Shown here piece by piece: positions 17,493-27,508 of a stretch of DNA of 64,000 nucleotides. A program made the translations under genes and the position numbers. The DNA comes from JAJRXC01 sp047639555 (GTDB lineage Bacteria > Actinomycetota > Acidimicrobiia > Acidimicrobiales > Aldehydirespiratoraceae). The notes beneath the pieces were generated by a model that ran no database searches, had not been told where the DNA came from, and saw nothing but the letters and a program-made list of their open reading frames with translations. Positions within the stretch are counted from its first letter, which is position 1; each line of letters opens with the position of its first letter. Location of the stretch: assembly GCA_047639555.1 (NCBI GenBank), contig JBLIOE010000007.1:1-64000 (forward strand), given 5' to 3'.

Positions 17493-20400
17493 TCAGGAAC
17501 CTGGATCGTTGCGGGTACTTCGGTTGGCCGCCAGCAACATCGAAACGTCGTCCGCGGGCGCTGGACGGGCCAGATGGAACCCCTGACCGCGGCCGCAACC
17601 GAGCCGCACGAGCTCACCAACTTGCGTGGCATCTTCGATGCCTTCCGCGACAACTTCGAGCCGAAGCGTGCGCGCCAGCCCAATTATGGAACGAACGATG
17701 GCCGTGTCATCGGGGTCCACTCCGACGCCGTCGACGAATGTCCGATCGATCTTCAAGATGTCGACCGGGAACCGCTTCAGATACGCCAGCGACGAGAAGC
17801 CGGTACCAAAGTCGTCGATGGCAACCTGCACGCCCAGCTCGCGGAACTGCCCCAGAATTCGAGCGGATTCCTGCACATCATCCATGATCGCCGTCTCGGT
17901 GAGCTCAAGGCAGAGTTTGTTCGCAGGCAGTCCGGCGAAGGCCAGTGCCTGCTCAACCTCGGCCACAACCGCGCCACGAAGCTGTCGCGCCGACAGGTTG
18001 ACGCGAGTGATCACATCGTGACCGTCGGCGAGCCACTTGGCGCCCTGGACCGTGGCTTGGCCGAGGACCCAATGTCCGAGCTCGATAACAAGCCCGTTTT
18101 CCTCAGCCAACGGGATGAAGGAGCCCGCAGCAAGGAGGCCGCGTTCGGGGTGTCGCCAGCGAACCAGCGCCTCGGACCCGACAATCTCTCCGGTCTCAAG
18201 AAGGAACTCCGGCTGATAGTGCACTTCAAGCTGGCCGTTGCTTATCGCACGGCGAAGGTCGGTCTCGGTGCGAATGCGATCGACGACCGCCTGCCGCATC
18301 GAACTGTCGAAAGCTTCCCAGCGGTCGCGACCCTTGCCCTTCGCCTGATACATCGCGGCGTCAGCGTGGCGGAGGAGATCCTCCACGATGTCGCCCGGTT
18401 CGAGACTGGCGATGCCGATGGATGCACTCGGGAATACCTCGTCGTCGCCGACTATGACCGGCTTGCGGAGCAGAGCCAGGAGCCGCTCAGCGACCACTCC
18501 GGCGGCGTGATGGTCGGCCGGGGCACGGAGCAGGATTGCGAACTCATCGCCACCGAGACGACATACCGAGTCGCCGGGGCGAAGCGACAGCCGAATGCGG
18601 TCGGCGCACGTGATGAGGAGCTGGTCGCCGGCGCTGTGTCCGAGCGAATCATTGACCACCTTGAACCGGTCGAGGTCGAGCACGAGCACGGCGCAATCGC
18701 CCGGGCGTTCGAGTTCCGCCGCGATATCAGCCATCAGCGCTCGTCGGTTGGGAAGTCCGGTGAGCTCGTCGTGGGTGGCCTGATGTTCGAGTATCTCGCG
18801 GTTGCGGCGCCGCTCAGTGATGTCTTCGACGAAGCTCAAAAACAGAGGCTCGGAGCGGCCGGCAACGTAGACCGGCGTGGAGTTCACCGCTCCCCACCGA
18901 ACGGTGCCATCCAGGCGACGGTACGACGACTCAAACTCGAGCGACTCATCGTCGCCATTGGAGAAGGCCCTGGCCCGAGCGGCTGCCATGTCGCTCGGCA
19001 TGACGTCGTGAAGGCTGGTGCCCGCGAGCTCTTCGGTTGATCGCCCCACGAGCTCGCAATAGGCCGCGTTGCAGTAGAGGAATGTCATGTCCGCTTTGCG
19101 AATCGATATCCCGATCGGCGCAGAATTGAACGCTTCGTTGAAGAAACGCTGGGCGGTGACTCGGGCCTCATGCTGGATGAGAATCGAATGGGCCGATCGA
19201 AAGAACTCCAGCTCGGCAGGCCCGAACTCTTCGGTGCCAGGACGAGACAGGGACAGGTAGCTCGACTCGGTTCCTGGCGAGCTGCCTGGAGCCGGAAGGA
19301 ATGCGAGCTGGCGGGGACCAGCGGGTGTGGTGGCCCGGATCATTTCCTGCAGATCTTCGGGGGCATCGTCGAGATCCCACATCATTGGCGAGGAGAAGTG
19401 CGGGGAATCATCGGGATTCGTGAAGTCGATCGGGAGCTCGAACGCCTCAAATCGAGGGTCGAGCTCCGACACGTCACCCATCGCGGAGTGCATGACCGCG
19501 GTGATGGAGAAGACATCACCGTTGGGCACCCAATGCCAGATCGTGGCCAGGTCAACACCCACCTCGCTCAAAAGGTCTCGGAAAGCGGCTTGAAGCACGT
19601 CTGGCTCATCGACCTCGACGGCCATGAGAACTGCGGTAAAGCCGCGGAGCAGGACTTCGTGCCGGAGCTTCTGCGACACCGCCATATCGGCCTCCGCTCG
19701 GCGCCAGAGCTGCTCAATCAGTCGGGCGAGGCGCGCAAGGACTTCTTGGTAGATCGCAACTTTGCCGACGAGATGGAGCGGCTTCGAAATGACCGCCTCC
19801 AACCCGCCGACCCGGTGACCCGATCGGTGAAGTCGTTGCACGAGAATCGTTCCCGCCGACCGATTGGGCGCCCGCGGACTTTTCCCAATTTCGAAGACAC
19901 CACCTTCTTCCACCGACTTGATTGCGAGCAGGGTCGGGTGCGTCGCGTCGAGAGTGCCCGACGCGACCTCGTCTCTGGCCGGAGCACCTGGGTCGTACCA
20001 ACCTCGCTGACGGCGAGCCGATCCATCGGCCTGTTCGATCCATACGGCGATGCCCTGCATGCCGCAGAACTCGCCAACGCGGCCGAGCGCTTCTTCGACC
20101 GCGGCGCCGTGGTCATAGGGCGGCTGATCAACAAAGTTGCGGGCGATCGACCCGATGAGACTGTCGGCCTCGTTGCGAATACGGCCGTCGATCTCTACTA
20201 GAAGCCGTCCTCGAAACTGCGCAAGAAGTGCGGTGAGCGACCTGATCGCCCGCTCGTCGAGGTCGCTGAACATACCAGTTTCGCAGCGGCTCGCTAACAA
20301 CAAGAGCACGTCTCGGCCACGAATCGAGGTATGCACCAACGCCTCGCATGCCTGGCGATCGGGGATATCAAACAATGCGACGAGCGGCCAACGTGAGGGA

Positions 20401-22619
20401 CTCGACGGATCAAGAAGACGAGCGATCGACGGATTGTCACGCGGCATCGGAAGTACCGACTTGAGCAACGGAAGACCGTCATCAGTGACCTCACACGGCG
20501 AAGAAATTTCCTGCGTGTCGGCATCGAGTTCGAGCAGGGTGAGCGACGCGAGACCGAGGTGCGCTCGGAATCCTTCGAGAGTTGCGGACACCACGTCGTC
20601 GGCATCGTCGAGGGTGGATTGAACGAAACGGCTCGATGCCTCGGTGAGCATCGTCTCAAGTTGATGCTGGCCCGCGAGTTGGTCGGCGATTGCCATCCGA
20701 GACCGCAGCTGCCCGACCACCGCGGCCACCGTCCGAACCGTGCCCAGGTTGTCCTCATCCCACCAGCGTTGTGACGAGTCGACCAGCACGAGCGCGCCAT
20801 TCGCTTCTTCGGCGCGTCCGAAGCCGATAATCACGAGCTTCGTCTCATCACTATCGAATTGCCTGTTTTCGCCGAGGTCAATGTCGCCGAGACGGGCCAC
20901 CAACAAGCTCCCAGCACCGAGTGCGCCGGGCACCGGATGCGTGATCTCCCACCCAGTGGTTGGCTCCAAACCGTCCGTACGCGCCGCACCGACACTACGG
21001 ATGACCGCGTCGTCAAAGTCCCACACCGAGGCCCCAACGACACCAAAGTGATCAGCAATATCGCCAAGTACCCGGTCGAGGGTCGCCGATTGTCCTTCGA
21101 ACTCGCTGTCGGCCGCGGCAGACGCCACCGATGAAACCAGCGCCTCCGAGCGCAAGCGCTCACGAAGAGCGATGTCGGCCTGCAGCCGCACCCGAGTGTG
21201 TTCGGCGAGCGCCGCGAACTGGCGAGCAGCCGCTATCTCATCGCCAGACCACCATCGGTCTCGGAAGACAAAGACGAGCATCCCGCTCGGATCCGCACCG
21301 ATGGGCACGGCGAGAATTCGGTTTTCGTGGTCGCCCGCCGGGCGGCCAACGGCGGGTTTGGCGAGCGGGTCGAAGACGACGCCGTCTCGGACCAATCGGT
21401 GCTTGATGTCCTCCGTGAAAGATGCTGTCTCGCGGTCATGGGAGACCGAGCCGTCAGCGCGGGCGCCGATTAGACGGACCGCAAGATCACCCTCGAAAGT
21501 CCAGATACCCGCAGCGATGACGTCGAACGTGTCGATCGCGAGCCGCAGCGAGTCGACGATGACGTCATCAGGGTTCTCGATGGATGTTGTCGCGGAAATC
21601 GATCCGACCTTCGACAGCATGACGTCGAGGGCGTGACGACGGTCGTTGGCGAGCGCGGCTTCGGCTCGCAGGGAGAGCTTCTGCAGACTGCGAGCAATCG
21701 ACTTGCAGGCTTCGATGTCTTGGGCCGACCAGTCTCGGCTCGCGAGATCGGTAAACACGACCAAGCCGTCGATCCCGCCCGCCCCAAACCGAGGAATCAC
21801 AAGGACTTCGCCCACCGTGACAACCAATACCTCGGGAACGACCTCAAAACCGTTGACGTCGCCGACGAGGTGACCCGCATCCGTGAATTCGAAGAGCTGC
21901 GCCACACTCGCGTCGATATTGTCTCCCCGCGACACAGCCGGATGCCGGTCAACGTCGGTCGTCGCCATCAGGGCGAAATGACCCTCCTCCCATAGCAAAG
22001 TCGAGACAGCCGAGAGCTCGAGCGTTTCGCAGGCAACGGACAACATGTCGTCGAGCGTGTCGGCATCGGGGTCGGCGGTGGCCGCCCGCAAAGAGAGTGC
22101 ATTGAGGAACGACTGCTGTGCGTTCTGTGCGGTCAGGGCACGCTCGGCAACAACTCGCTGACGGGCGGCGCCCGCGATCGAGCTGACGACCTCGAGCGCC
22201 CGCGAGACTTCGGGGCCGACACCCTCGGGCTCGCGACACATGCCCGCCGTGAAGCGCGAGAATCCGCCGCTCCGGGCCGGGGCTGCGATGACGCGATGAC
22301 CGCCGGTGGCGATCACGGAGAAGGGACCGGCGGCATCGGGCAGCGCTCGCATGAGATCGCCGACCTCACCGAGCGAGTCGAGGGTGAGGCAGTTGGGATC
22401 GAACCAGACCACACCATTATTGAGAGCGGTCGATTCACCGAGGGCAACCTGGCCAAGCCGCTGTCCGAAATCGGCAAAAACCGTCAATAACTTCGCCTCG
22501 AAATCATCGATGTCAACTGCAGCGAGGCGAGAGACCGAGCCTTGAACCGCCGCGGTGAAGTCTACGTACCACTCGGCTGAACCGACTTCAGGCCGCACAG
22601 AACTCTCACCAGGTGACAT
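17493..22619 (-). CDS. Giant multi-GAF / PAS / GGDEF / EAL cyclic-di-GMP protein
   Basis: About 1,708 residues from the ATG after KV. Residues 20-1150 are a tandem series of six or seven degenerate GAF-like modules of about 165 residues, many ending in a helix introduced by RxWWS/D (RDWSAQDIEACK, RWWSGDEIAAARQ, RWWDEDNLGTVR). Then come a PAS domain (about 1150-1270, APIGISIRKADMTFLYCNAA), a GGDEF domain (about 1280-1440, CRLGGDEFAILL, with inhibitory-site RPGD five residues before it) and an EAL domain (about 1450-1690; SEALVRWRHPERG, AIDDFGTGFSSLAYL, ILKIDRTFVDG, VVAEGIED). Both cyclase and phosphodiesterase motifs look intact. No membrane segment or signal peptide, so cytosolic sensing is expected. 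The ligands are unknown. Confidence 0.92.
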   Translation of the reverse strand: MSPGESSVRPEVGSAEWYVDFTAAVQGSVSRLAAVDIDDFEAKLLTVFADFGQRLGQVALGESTALNNGVVWFDPNCLTLDSLGEVGDLMRALPDAAGPFSVIATGGHRVIAAPARSGGFSRFTAGMCREPEGVGPEVSRALEVVSSIAGAARQRVVAERALTAQNAQQSFLNALSLRAATADPDADTLDDMLSVACETLELSAVSTLLWEEGHFALMATTDVDRHPAVSRGDNIDASVAQLFEFTDAGHLVGDVNGFEVVPEVLVVTVGEVLVIPRFGAGGIDGLVVFTDLASRDWSAQDIEACKSIARSLQKLSLRAEAALANDRRHALDVMLSKVGSISATTSIENPDDVIVDSLRLAIDTFDVIAAGIWTFEGDLAVRLIGARADGSVSHDRETASFTEDIKHRLVRDGVVFDPLAKPAVGRPAGDHENRILAVPIGADPSGMLVFVFRDRWWSGDEIAAARQFAALAEHTRVRLQADIALRERLRSEALVSSVASAAADSEFEGQSATLDRVLGDIADHFGVVGASVWDFDDAVIRSVGAARTDGLEPTTGWEITHPVPGALGAGSLLVARLGDIDLGENRQFDSDETKLVIIGFGRAEEANGALVLVDSSQRWWDEDNLGTVRTVAAVVGQLRSRMAIADQLAGQHQLETMLTEASSRFVQSTLDDADDVVSATLEGFRAHLGLASLTLLELDADTQEISSPCEVTDDGLPLLKSVLPMPRDNPSIARLLDPSSPSRWPLVALFDIPDRQACEALVHTSIRGRDVLLLLASRCETGMFSDLDERAIRSLTALLAQFRGRLLVEIDGRIRNEADSLIGSIARNFVDQPPYDHGAAVEEALGRVGEFCGMQGIAVWIEQADGSARRQRGWYDPGAPARDEVASGTLDATHPTLLAIKSVEEGGVFEIGKSPRAPNRSAGTILVQRLHRSGHRVGGLEAVISKPLHLVGKVAIYQEVLARLARLIEQLWRRAEADMAVSQKLRHEVLLRGFTAVLMAVEVDEPDVLQAAFRDLLSEVGVDLATIWHWVPNGDVFSITAVMHSAMGDVSELDPRFEAFELPIDFTNPDDSPHFSSPMMWDLDDAPEDLQEMIRATTPAGPRQLAFLPAPGSSPGTESSYLSLSRPGTEEFGPAELEFFRSAHSILIQHEARVTAQRFFNEAFNSAPIGISIRKADMTFLYCNAAYCELVGRSTEELAGTSLHDVMPSDMAAARARAFSNGDDESLEFESSYRRLDGTVRWGAVNSTPVYVAGRSEPLFLSFVEDITERRRNREILEHQATHDELTGLPNRRALMADIAAELERPGDCAVLVLDLDRFKVVNDSLGHSAGDQLLITCADRIRLSLRPGDSVCRLGGDEFAILLRAPADHHAAGVVAERLLALLRKPVIVGDDEVFPSASIGIASLEPGDIVEDLLRHADAAMYQAKGKGRDRWEAFDSSMRQAVVDRIRTETDLRRAISNGQLEVHYQPEFLLETGEIVGSEALVRWRHPERGLLAAGSFIPLAEENGLVIELGHWVLGQATVQGAKWLADGHDVITRVNLSARQLRGAVVAEVEQALAFAGLPANKLCLELTETAIMDDVQESARILGQFRELGVQVAIDDFGTGFSSLAYLKRFPVDILKIDRTFVDGVGVDPDDTAIVRSIIGLARTLRLEVVAEGIEDATQVGELVRLGCGRGQGFHLARPAPADDVSMLLAANRSTRNDPGS

Positions 22620-22690
22620 CACCTTCCACCATCGGCGTTGCCGCGGCGACATTGAGTATCGAGAGAATTCGCGTTGTGACTACTTTCCAC

Positions 22691-24724
22691 TCAGCGGCCA
22701 CGCACCATGGACCGCTTGTGGTCGACGAAATCGTAGAGCAGATAGTCGCCGAGGTTTTCGTTCGTAGTGAAAAACGCCCGTCCACCGTTCATGCGTGATA
22801 TTTGCTCGACAAAATCTCGCAAATAGTGGGTGGCATCGAGGACGAACGTGTTGATGCGTATGTCTTCGCGCGTGCACTTCGCCACTTCGGCAAGGGTGAG
22901 ATCCACGGTTTCTTGCGACGGCGGATAGTTGAAATAGGGCTGGCCCGTCTTCGTGATGTGGGCCGTCGGCTCGCCATCGGTGATCATGATGATCTGCTTG
23001 GTACCGGACTCCCGAGCAAGCATCTTGCGGGCGATCTGAAAGCTGTGCTGCATGTTGGTGCCGTAGACGTAGTCCCAGCTGAGCTCCGGCAGCGTCGCTG
23101 CGTTGAACTCGCGAGCAACCTCGCTGAACGACACCATGCCAAGAAAGTCACGCGGGTACTGGCTCGAAATGAGCGAGTGCAGCGCCATCGTCACTTTCTT
23201 CGCCGGTAGAAAGTTGTCACGCATCGCCATCGACATGGAAATGTCGAGCATGAGCACGGTCGCCGAGCGGACCTCCTGCTCGGTGCGCTCGATCTCGAAA
23301 TCGTCGGGATGGAGCTGGATCGGGGTGCCACCGCCGGTGCGGGCGATGGAGTTTCGGAGGGTCTGTTCGATGTGAAGATTAAACGGGTCGCCGTATTCGT
23401 ACGCCTTGGTCTCGTACTCGCGCTCGTGGCCCTGCCCGGCCTTGTGGAGCTCGTGTTTGCCCAACATGTCGGCCGACATGTTCTTGAAGATCTCTTCGAG
23501 CGCCCCGTTGCCGATCTTGCGGATCGCACGCGGCGTCAGCTTGTAACGGCCTTCCTTGTTCTCAATGAGGCCGGCTTCCTCAAGCATCCGGGCGATCTCG
23601 GCCATACGTTCGAGCGACTCGGCCGACTCCTCGCCCAGAAGCTCGCGGGCACGATCGATATCGACCTCGGCGAGGGCCCCCGGGTTGGTGGCCCCGCGCA
23701 AGAGATTGTCGAGCTGATCGATATCGCCGAGCTCGCCCATCATGTCCATGGCTTCGGGCATACCGAGCGGGTCTTCACCCTGGAAATCGAATGACTGACC
23801 CCAACCCATCTGCGGGAACTGCTCGCGCAAGTTGTCGGACAGCTGCTGCATTTGGAAATTGAGATCCATGTCCTCCATCAGCTGATTGCTCAGCTCCTGA
23901 AGTTGCTGGCGCTGCTCCGGCGACATCGAGTTCATCATCTGCTGCGCCTGGGCCATGCGCTGCGCCATCACCTCGAGGAGTTCGTCGAGGGTCTGCGGAT
24001 TCTCCGGGAAGAAGTCGCCAAAGTCCTCCATGAACTTGTCGAAGTCGGGCACTTCGCCGTTGGCCCGCTGCTCAAGCATGTTGTTGAGCTCGGCCATCAT
24101 GTCCTTCATACGCTGAAGGTCTTCTGGCGACATGTTGTTGACACCCTCGGCCATCTGATCGAGCTGCTGTTGCATCAGTTGCTCGCGCAGCTGTTCCATC
24201 AGATCTTCGAACTTCTGCTGGGCCTCGGCACTCTCAAACTCATAGTTCTGGAGCCCCTTCACCTGACCGGCGAGGTCGGGCGGGAGCATGTCGAGCTCCA
24301 TATTCTTCATCGTCGCCGAGTCGCTCGCGAGCTCTTCACGGCGTTCGTCGCCCGCCTGTGACGCCTGGTCGACCATGTCGCCGAGCGCCTTGCGTTCTTC
24401 CTCAACTACGTCTCGCAGCGCATCCGCTATCTCGTCGAAGACTCCACCGAGGTCATGTTGATCAAGCAGGTCGCGCTTGCGCTCGCGAAGACGATCGAGC
24501 ATGTCGCGGATGCCCTCCATCTGTTTGCCATCGCGATCCATCATCCCGCCCTGCATCATCTGGCGGAGGGCGTTGTTCACGTCGCCGTGGTAGAGCAGAT
24601 CGTCGGCGAGTTCGTCGAAGACCGAATCCGCATCAACCTGGAATCCGGATTGCGAGCCGTCCCACGCCGAGTAGGTGAAATGCGGCGGCTGGCGGCGTTG
24701 ACGACGGCGACGACGGAGGACCAT
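22691..24724 (-). CDS. VWA-domain protein, partner of the AAA+ chelatase-like ATPase
   Basis: 677 residues. The N-terminal two thirds is helical and Gln/Met/Asp-rich, with many coiled-coil stretches (e.g. LEQRANGEVPDFDKFMEDFG). The C-terminal von Willebrand A domain has the MIDAS motif in VLMLDISMSMAMRDNF (D-x-S-x-S), with GMVSFSEVAREFN and IIMITDGEPTAH. It resembles the actinobacterial Rv0959-type protein that neighbours a magnesium-chelatase-like AAA+ (Rv0958). Such AAA+/VWA pairs remodel or load metal into target proteins; the target is unknown. The AAA+ partner is 3.7 kb upstream on the same strand. Start chosen at the ATG before VLRRRRR. Confidence 0.86.
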   Translation of the reverse strand: MVLRRRRRQRRQPPHFTYSAWDGSQSGFQVDADSVFDELADDLLYHGDVNNALRQMMQGGMMDRDGKQMEGIRDMLDRLRERKRDLLDQHDLGGVFDEIADALRDVVEEERKALGDMVDQASQAGDERREELASDSATMKNMELDMLPPDLAGQVKGLQNYEFESAEAQQKFEDLMEQLREQLMQQQLDQMAEGVNNMSPEDLQRMKDMMAELNNMLEQRANGEVPDFDKFMEDFGDFFPENPQTLDELLEVMAQRMAQAQQMMNSMSPEQRQQLQELSNQLMEDMDLNFQMQQLSDNLREQFPQMGWGQSFDFQGEDPLGMPEAMDMMGELGDIDQLDNLLRGATNPGALAEVDIDRARELLGEESAESLERMAEIARMLEEAGLIENKEGRYKLTPRAIRKIGNGALEEIFKNMSADMLGKHELHKAGQGHEREYETKAYEYGDPFNLHIEQTLRNSIARTGGGTPIQLHPDDFEIERTEQEVRSATVLMLDISMSMAMRDNFLPAKKVTMALHSLISSQYPRDFLGMVSFSEVAREFNAATLPELSWDYVYGTNMQHSFQIARKMLARESGTKQIIMITDGEPTAHITKTGQPYFNYPPSQETVDLTLAEVAKCTREDIRINTFVLDATHYLRDFVEQISRMNGGRAFFTTNENLGDYLLYDFVDHKRSMVRGR

Positions 24725-24844
24725 CTTCTGACCGTAGCCCGACCACACCACCCACCGTTAGCCCCCTCCTCTGAGGGTCAGGCGGGGTCGGGGCTGCGGC
24801 GCGTATTCTCGAACGGGCGGTGCACTTGTTAACGTGCGCTAACT

Positions 24845-25447
24845 ATGTCCGACGCCGCTGCTGACCTCGAGCTCGACGCTCCAACGCGTCGACCGTCGAA
24901 CCGGCGCGAGCTGATTCTCGCCGCGGCGATCGAGCTATTCCACGAACGCGGCTACCCGGCCACCGGCGTCGACGACATCGGCAAGGCCGTCGATGTCAGC
25001 GGTCCCGCGATCTACCGCCACTTCTCGTCGAAGGAAGAAATTCTCCTTGAGGCCATCGAAATGGCCGCCGATGAGGTGCACGAGGCCAACCAGAACGCTC
25101 GAGCCACCGGCACCGGTCCCATGGCGGTGCTCGAGGGATATGTGCGGGCGTATGTCCGCGTTGCGATCGAACGGTCCGCCCTGATCTCTGTGTGGACCAG
25201 CGAGGCGCGCCACCTCACCTCCTCTCGTCGGTCGCCCATGACCCGCCGGCTTCGCGCCTGGTCGAGTGAATGGACCGACGAGTTACAGAAGGTCCGTCCC
25301 GACCTCGCCAACGACGACGCCCGTGTGCTCGTAGCCGGCGCGATCGGGATGATCAGCACCACGGCCACGACCGACCTCCGCGCCGACAGGCTCGAGGACC
25401 GCATTACTTCCATGGCGATGGCAACCCTTGCCACGCCACTCAACTGA
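24845..25447 (+). CDS. TetR-family transcriptional repressor
   Basis: 200 residues. The N-terminal helix-turn-helix reads LILAAAIELFHERGYPATGV then DDIGKAVDVSGPAIYRHFSS, continuing KEEIL. The C-terminal ligand domain is helical with SALISVWTSEARHLTS. It is followed 17 bp later by a MaoC-type gene, so it probably regulates this small operon in response to an acyl-CoA-like or lipid ligand, as many KstR/FadR-like actinobacterial TetRs do; the ligand is inference. The 120-bp gap to the divergent VWA gene should hold its promoter and operator. Confidence 0.93.
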   Translation: MSDAAADLELDAPTRRPSNRRELILAAAIELFHERGYPATGVDDIGKAVDVSGPAIYRHFSSKEEILLEAIEMAADEVHEANQNARATGTGPMAVLEGYVRAYVRVAIERSALISVWTSEARHLTSSRRSPMTRRLRAWSSEWTDELQKVRPDLANDDARVLVAGAIGMISTTATTDLRADRLEDRITSMAMATLATPLN

Positions 25448-25464
25448 CATCAACAGGAGCACCC

Positions 25465-26304
25465 ATGCCCATCAACCCTGATGCCGTCGGCAACACCAGC
25501 GAGCCGTCCGAGCTCTCCTGGACGTCGAAAGACAGCCTGCTCTACGCCCTCGGCGTAGGCGCCGGCGTCACCGACCCCACCGGGTTCGAGCTGGAGTTCA
25601 CCACCGAAAACACAAAGGACACCGCCCAGAAGGCGCTGCCCACCCAGGTGGTCGTGATGGGCTCGGGCGGGATGCCGGCCTTCGGCGACTTCAACCTCGC
25701 GGCCCTGCTCCACGGCGAACAGTTCATCCAGATCCATCAGACCGTGCCGGCCGAGGGCACCGCCGTTGGCCAAGGCCGCGTCGCCGAGATTCTCGACAAG
25801 GGCAAGGCCGCTCTCGTTCGTCTTGAGTCCACCGTCTCCGACGCCGCTGGCAACCCCCTGTGGACGAGCCGCAACGGGCTCTTCATCTCCGGCGAAGGCG
25901 GCTGGGGCGGCGACCGTGGCGAGGCCAGCAGCTGGGCCCTCCCCGAGCGTGATGCCGACCAGGTGATCGGCTACACCACCCGCGACGACCAGGCGCTGCT
26001 CTACCGCCTCAACGGCGACCGCAACCCCCTGCATTCCGATCCGTCGTTCGCCGGAATGGCCGGATTCGACAAGCCGATCCTGCACGGCCTCTGCACCTTT
26101 GGTTTCACCGGCCGCGCCCTACTGCACGGTCTGTGCGACTCCGACCCCGATGCCTTCGGCTCCATGGGCGGTCGTTTCAAGTCGCCGGTGATGCCCGGCG
26201 AAAAGCTCGACGTCCACATGTGGAATGACGGCAACCAGACCCTCTTCCAGACGCGAGTCGACGACCGAGTGGTCTTCGACGCTGGTGTCTTCACCAACCG
26301 CTGA
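25465..26304 (+). CDS. MaoC-like (double hot-dog) enoyl-CoA hydratase
   Basis: 279 residues; AGGAG lies 8 nt before the ATG. The N-terminal hot-dog begins SLLYALGVGAGVTDPTGFEL, typical of the two-domain hydratase-2/peroxisomal MFE-2 family. The C-terminal domain has the hydratase-2 motif YRLNGDRNPLHSDPSFAGMA then GFDKPILHGLCTFG, with the catalytic Asp and His. It hydrates (2E)-enoyl-CoA to (3R)-hydroxyacyl-CoA in fatty acid or steroid side-chain degradation. It sits directly behind the TetR gene, and its last 20 bp overlap the GH1-like gene. Confidence 0.92.
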   Translation: MPINPDAVGNTSEPSELSWTSKDSLLYALGVGAGVTDPTGFELEFTTENTKDTAQKALPTQVVVMGSGGMPAFGDFNLAALLHGEQFIQIHQTVPAEGTAVGQGRVAEILDKGKAALVRLESTVSDAAGNPLWTSRNGLFISGEGGWGGDRGEASSWALPERDADQVIGYTTRDDQALLYRLNGDRNPLHSDPSFAGMAGFDKPILHGLCTFGFTGRALLHGLCDSDPDAFGSMGGRFKSPVMPGEKLDVHMWNDGNQTLFQTRVDDRVVFDAGVFTNR

Positions 26305-27508
26305 GTTCCGCTGGGGAGTCACGTCCTCGTCGGTTTCGGCCGAGGGCGTGTCTCCTCGCGCGGACTGGTCCGAGTGGGAAGCCGACGGCCGGGCACCGCT
26401 CTCCGGCGACGGCTATGGCATCCACACCGACGCCGCCGACGATGTTCGCCAGTACGCCGAGCTCGGCTGCACCGACTGGCGGCTCACCATCGAGTGGGCC
26501 CGTGTGGAGCCGGAGTGCGGCAAGATCAACAACGACGCCCTCGATCGTTACCGCGACATCCTCTCGGCCGCGCGAAGCGCCGGACTCCAGAATTGGCTGA
26601 CGCTGCAGCACACCTCATTGCCGGGTTGGTATCTCGACGACGAGGGCGGACATCGCGACGCGAAAGCACGAGGCCGCTTCTGGGCTCGCCACGTCGACCG
26701 AGTGGCCGAAGAGCTCGATGAGTTTGCCGATGGATTCGTGCCCATCGACGACCCGATTGGTTGGGCCCTACGCGGCTACGGCCTCGACACGCGCCCGCCC
26801 GGACGGTCGGACGCGCGGGCCATGCGCGAAGCCGTAGAGGGCGCCGTACTTGCCACCCACGACGCGGTGCGACTGCTCTCCTCGGGCCGCCAAAAGGTGA
26901 TGACGGCATGGCGGGCCGACCCCGTCCACGCGATCGCTGACCCCGACGGACGAGTGTCGCTCGAAGCAAAGAAGGCCACCCGCCGCTGGGACGATTTACT
27001 CTGGGGCACCTGGCTCCGAGCTCACGCCGACGGTGTGCTCGAGATCGACGGTCGAGCCACCAAGGAAGTGCCGGCCTTCGTGAACGAAGTCGACGTGGTC
27101 GGCATCATCCACGACCACCCAATCGGTATCCAGCCCGATGGCAGCATCGATGCCTGGCCGCTCAACGGGCGCCGCGACGCAAGCGGATTCGTTCCTCAAC
27201 CAGACGAGCTCGCCGAAGCGATCTACCGCACTCACGATTCACTCCCCGACCATCAACTCGCAATCGCCGGCCACGGCGTGCCCACCGACGACGACGGCTG
27301 GCAAGACGACCAGCTCAGCCGCGCCCTCGGCCTCGTGCGCGAAGCAGCCGACGGCATCGGCCTCACCGGCTACTTCCACGACGCCGGCATCGACGGCTAC
27401 GAATGGAAGAAAGGCTTCGACGCCCCGCGCGGATTGCTCCGACGGGACCGCACCCGCAAGCCCGCCGCAACGACCTTTGCCGACGCTGCAACCGGACGAA
27501 TGACCTAA
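26285..27508 (+). CDS. GH1-like (beta-glucosidase fold) protein lacking both catalytic glutamates
   Basis: About 407 residues from GTG 26285, overlapping the MaoC gene by 20 bp. GH1 landmarks are clear: FRWGVTSSSVSAEG, WRLTIEWARVEPECGKINND, ALDRYRDILSAARSAGL, WLTLQHTSLPGWYLDDEGG. In active GH1 enzymes the acid/base Glu lies in a N-E-P motif and the nucleophile in I/V-T-E-N-G. Here the first is PIDDPIGWALRGY (Asp-Asp-Pro, about residues 155-157) and the second is LAIAGHGVP (Gly in place of Glu, about 327-331). The protein should not hydrolyse glycosides by the retaining mechanism. Carbohydrate binding or a new activity is possible; its genetic link to MaoC is unexplained. Confidence 0.82.
   Translation: MSSPTAEFRWGVTSSSVSAEGVSPRADWSEWEADGRAPLSGDGYGIHTDAADDVRQYAELGCTDWRLTIEWARVEPECGKINNDALDRYRDILSAARSAGLQNWLTLQHTSLPGWYLDDEGGHRDAKARGRFWARHVDRVAEELDEFADGFVPIDDPIGWALRGYGLDTRPPGRSDARAMREAVEGAVLATHDAVRLLSSGRQKVMTAWRADPVHAIADPDGRVSLEAKKATRRWDDLLWGTWLRAHADGVLEIDGRATKEVPAFVNEVDVVGIIHDHPIGIQPDGSIDAWPLNGRRDASGFVPQPDELAEAIYRTHDSLPDHQLAIAGHGVPTDDDGWQDDQLSRALGLVREAADGIGLTGYFHDAGIDGYEWKKGFDAPRGLLRRDRTRKPAATTFADAATGRMT

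Noticed and set aside
17574..19040. 488-codon plus-strand frame
   Set aside because: Antisense shadow of the GGDEF-EAL region.
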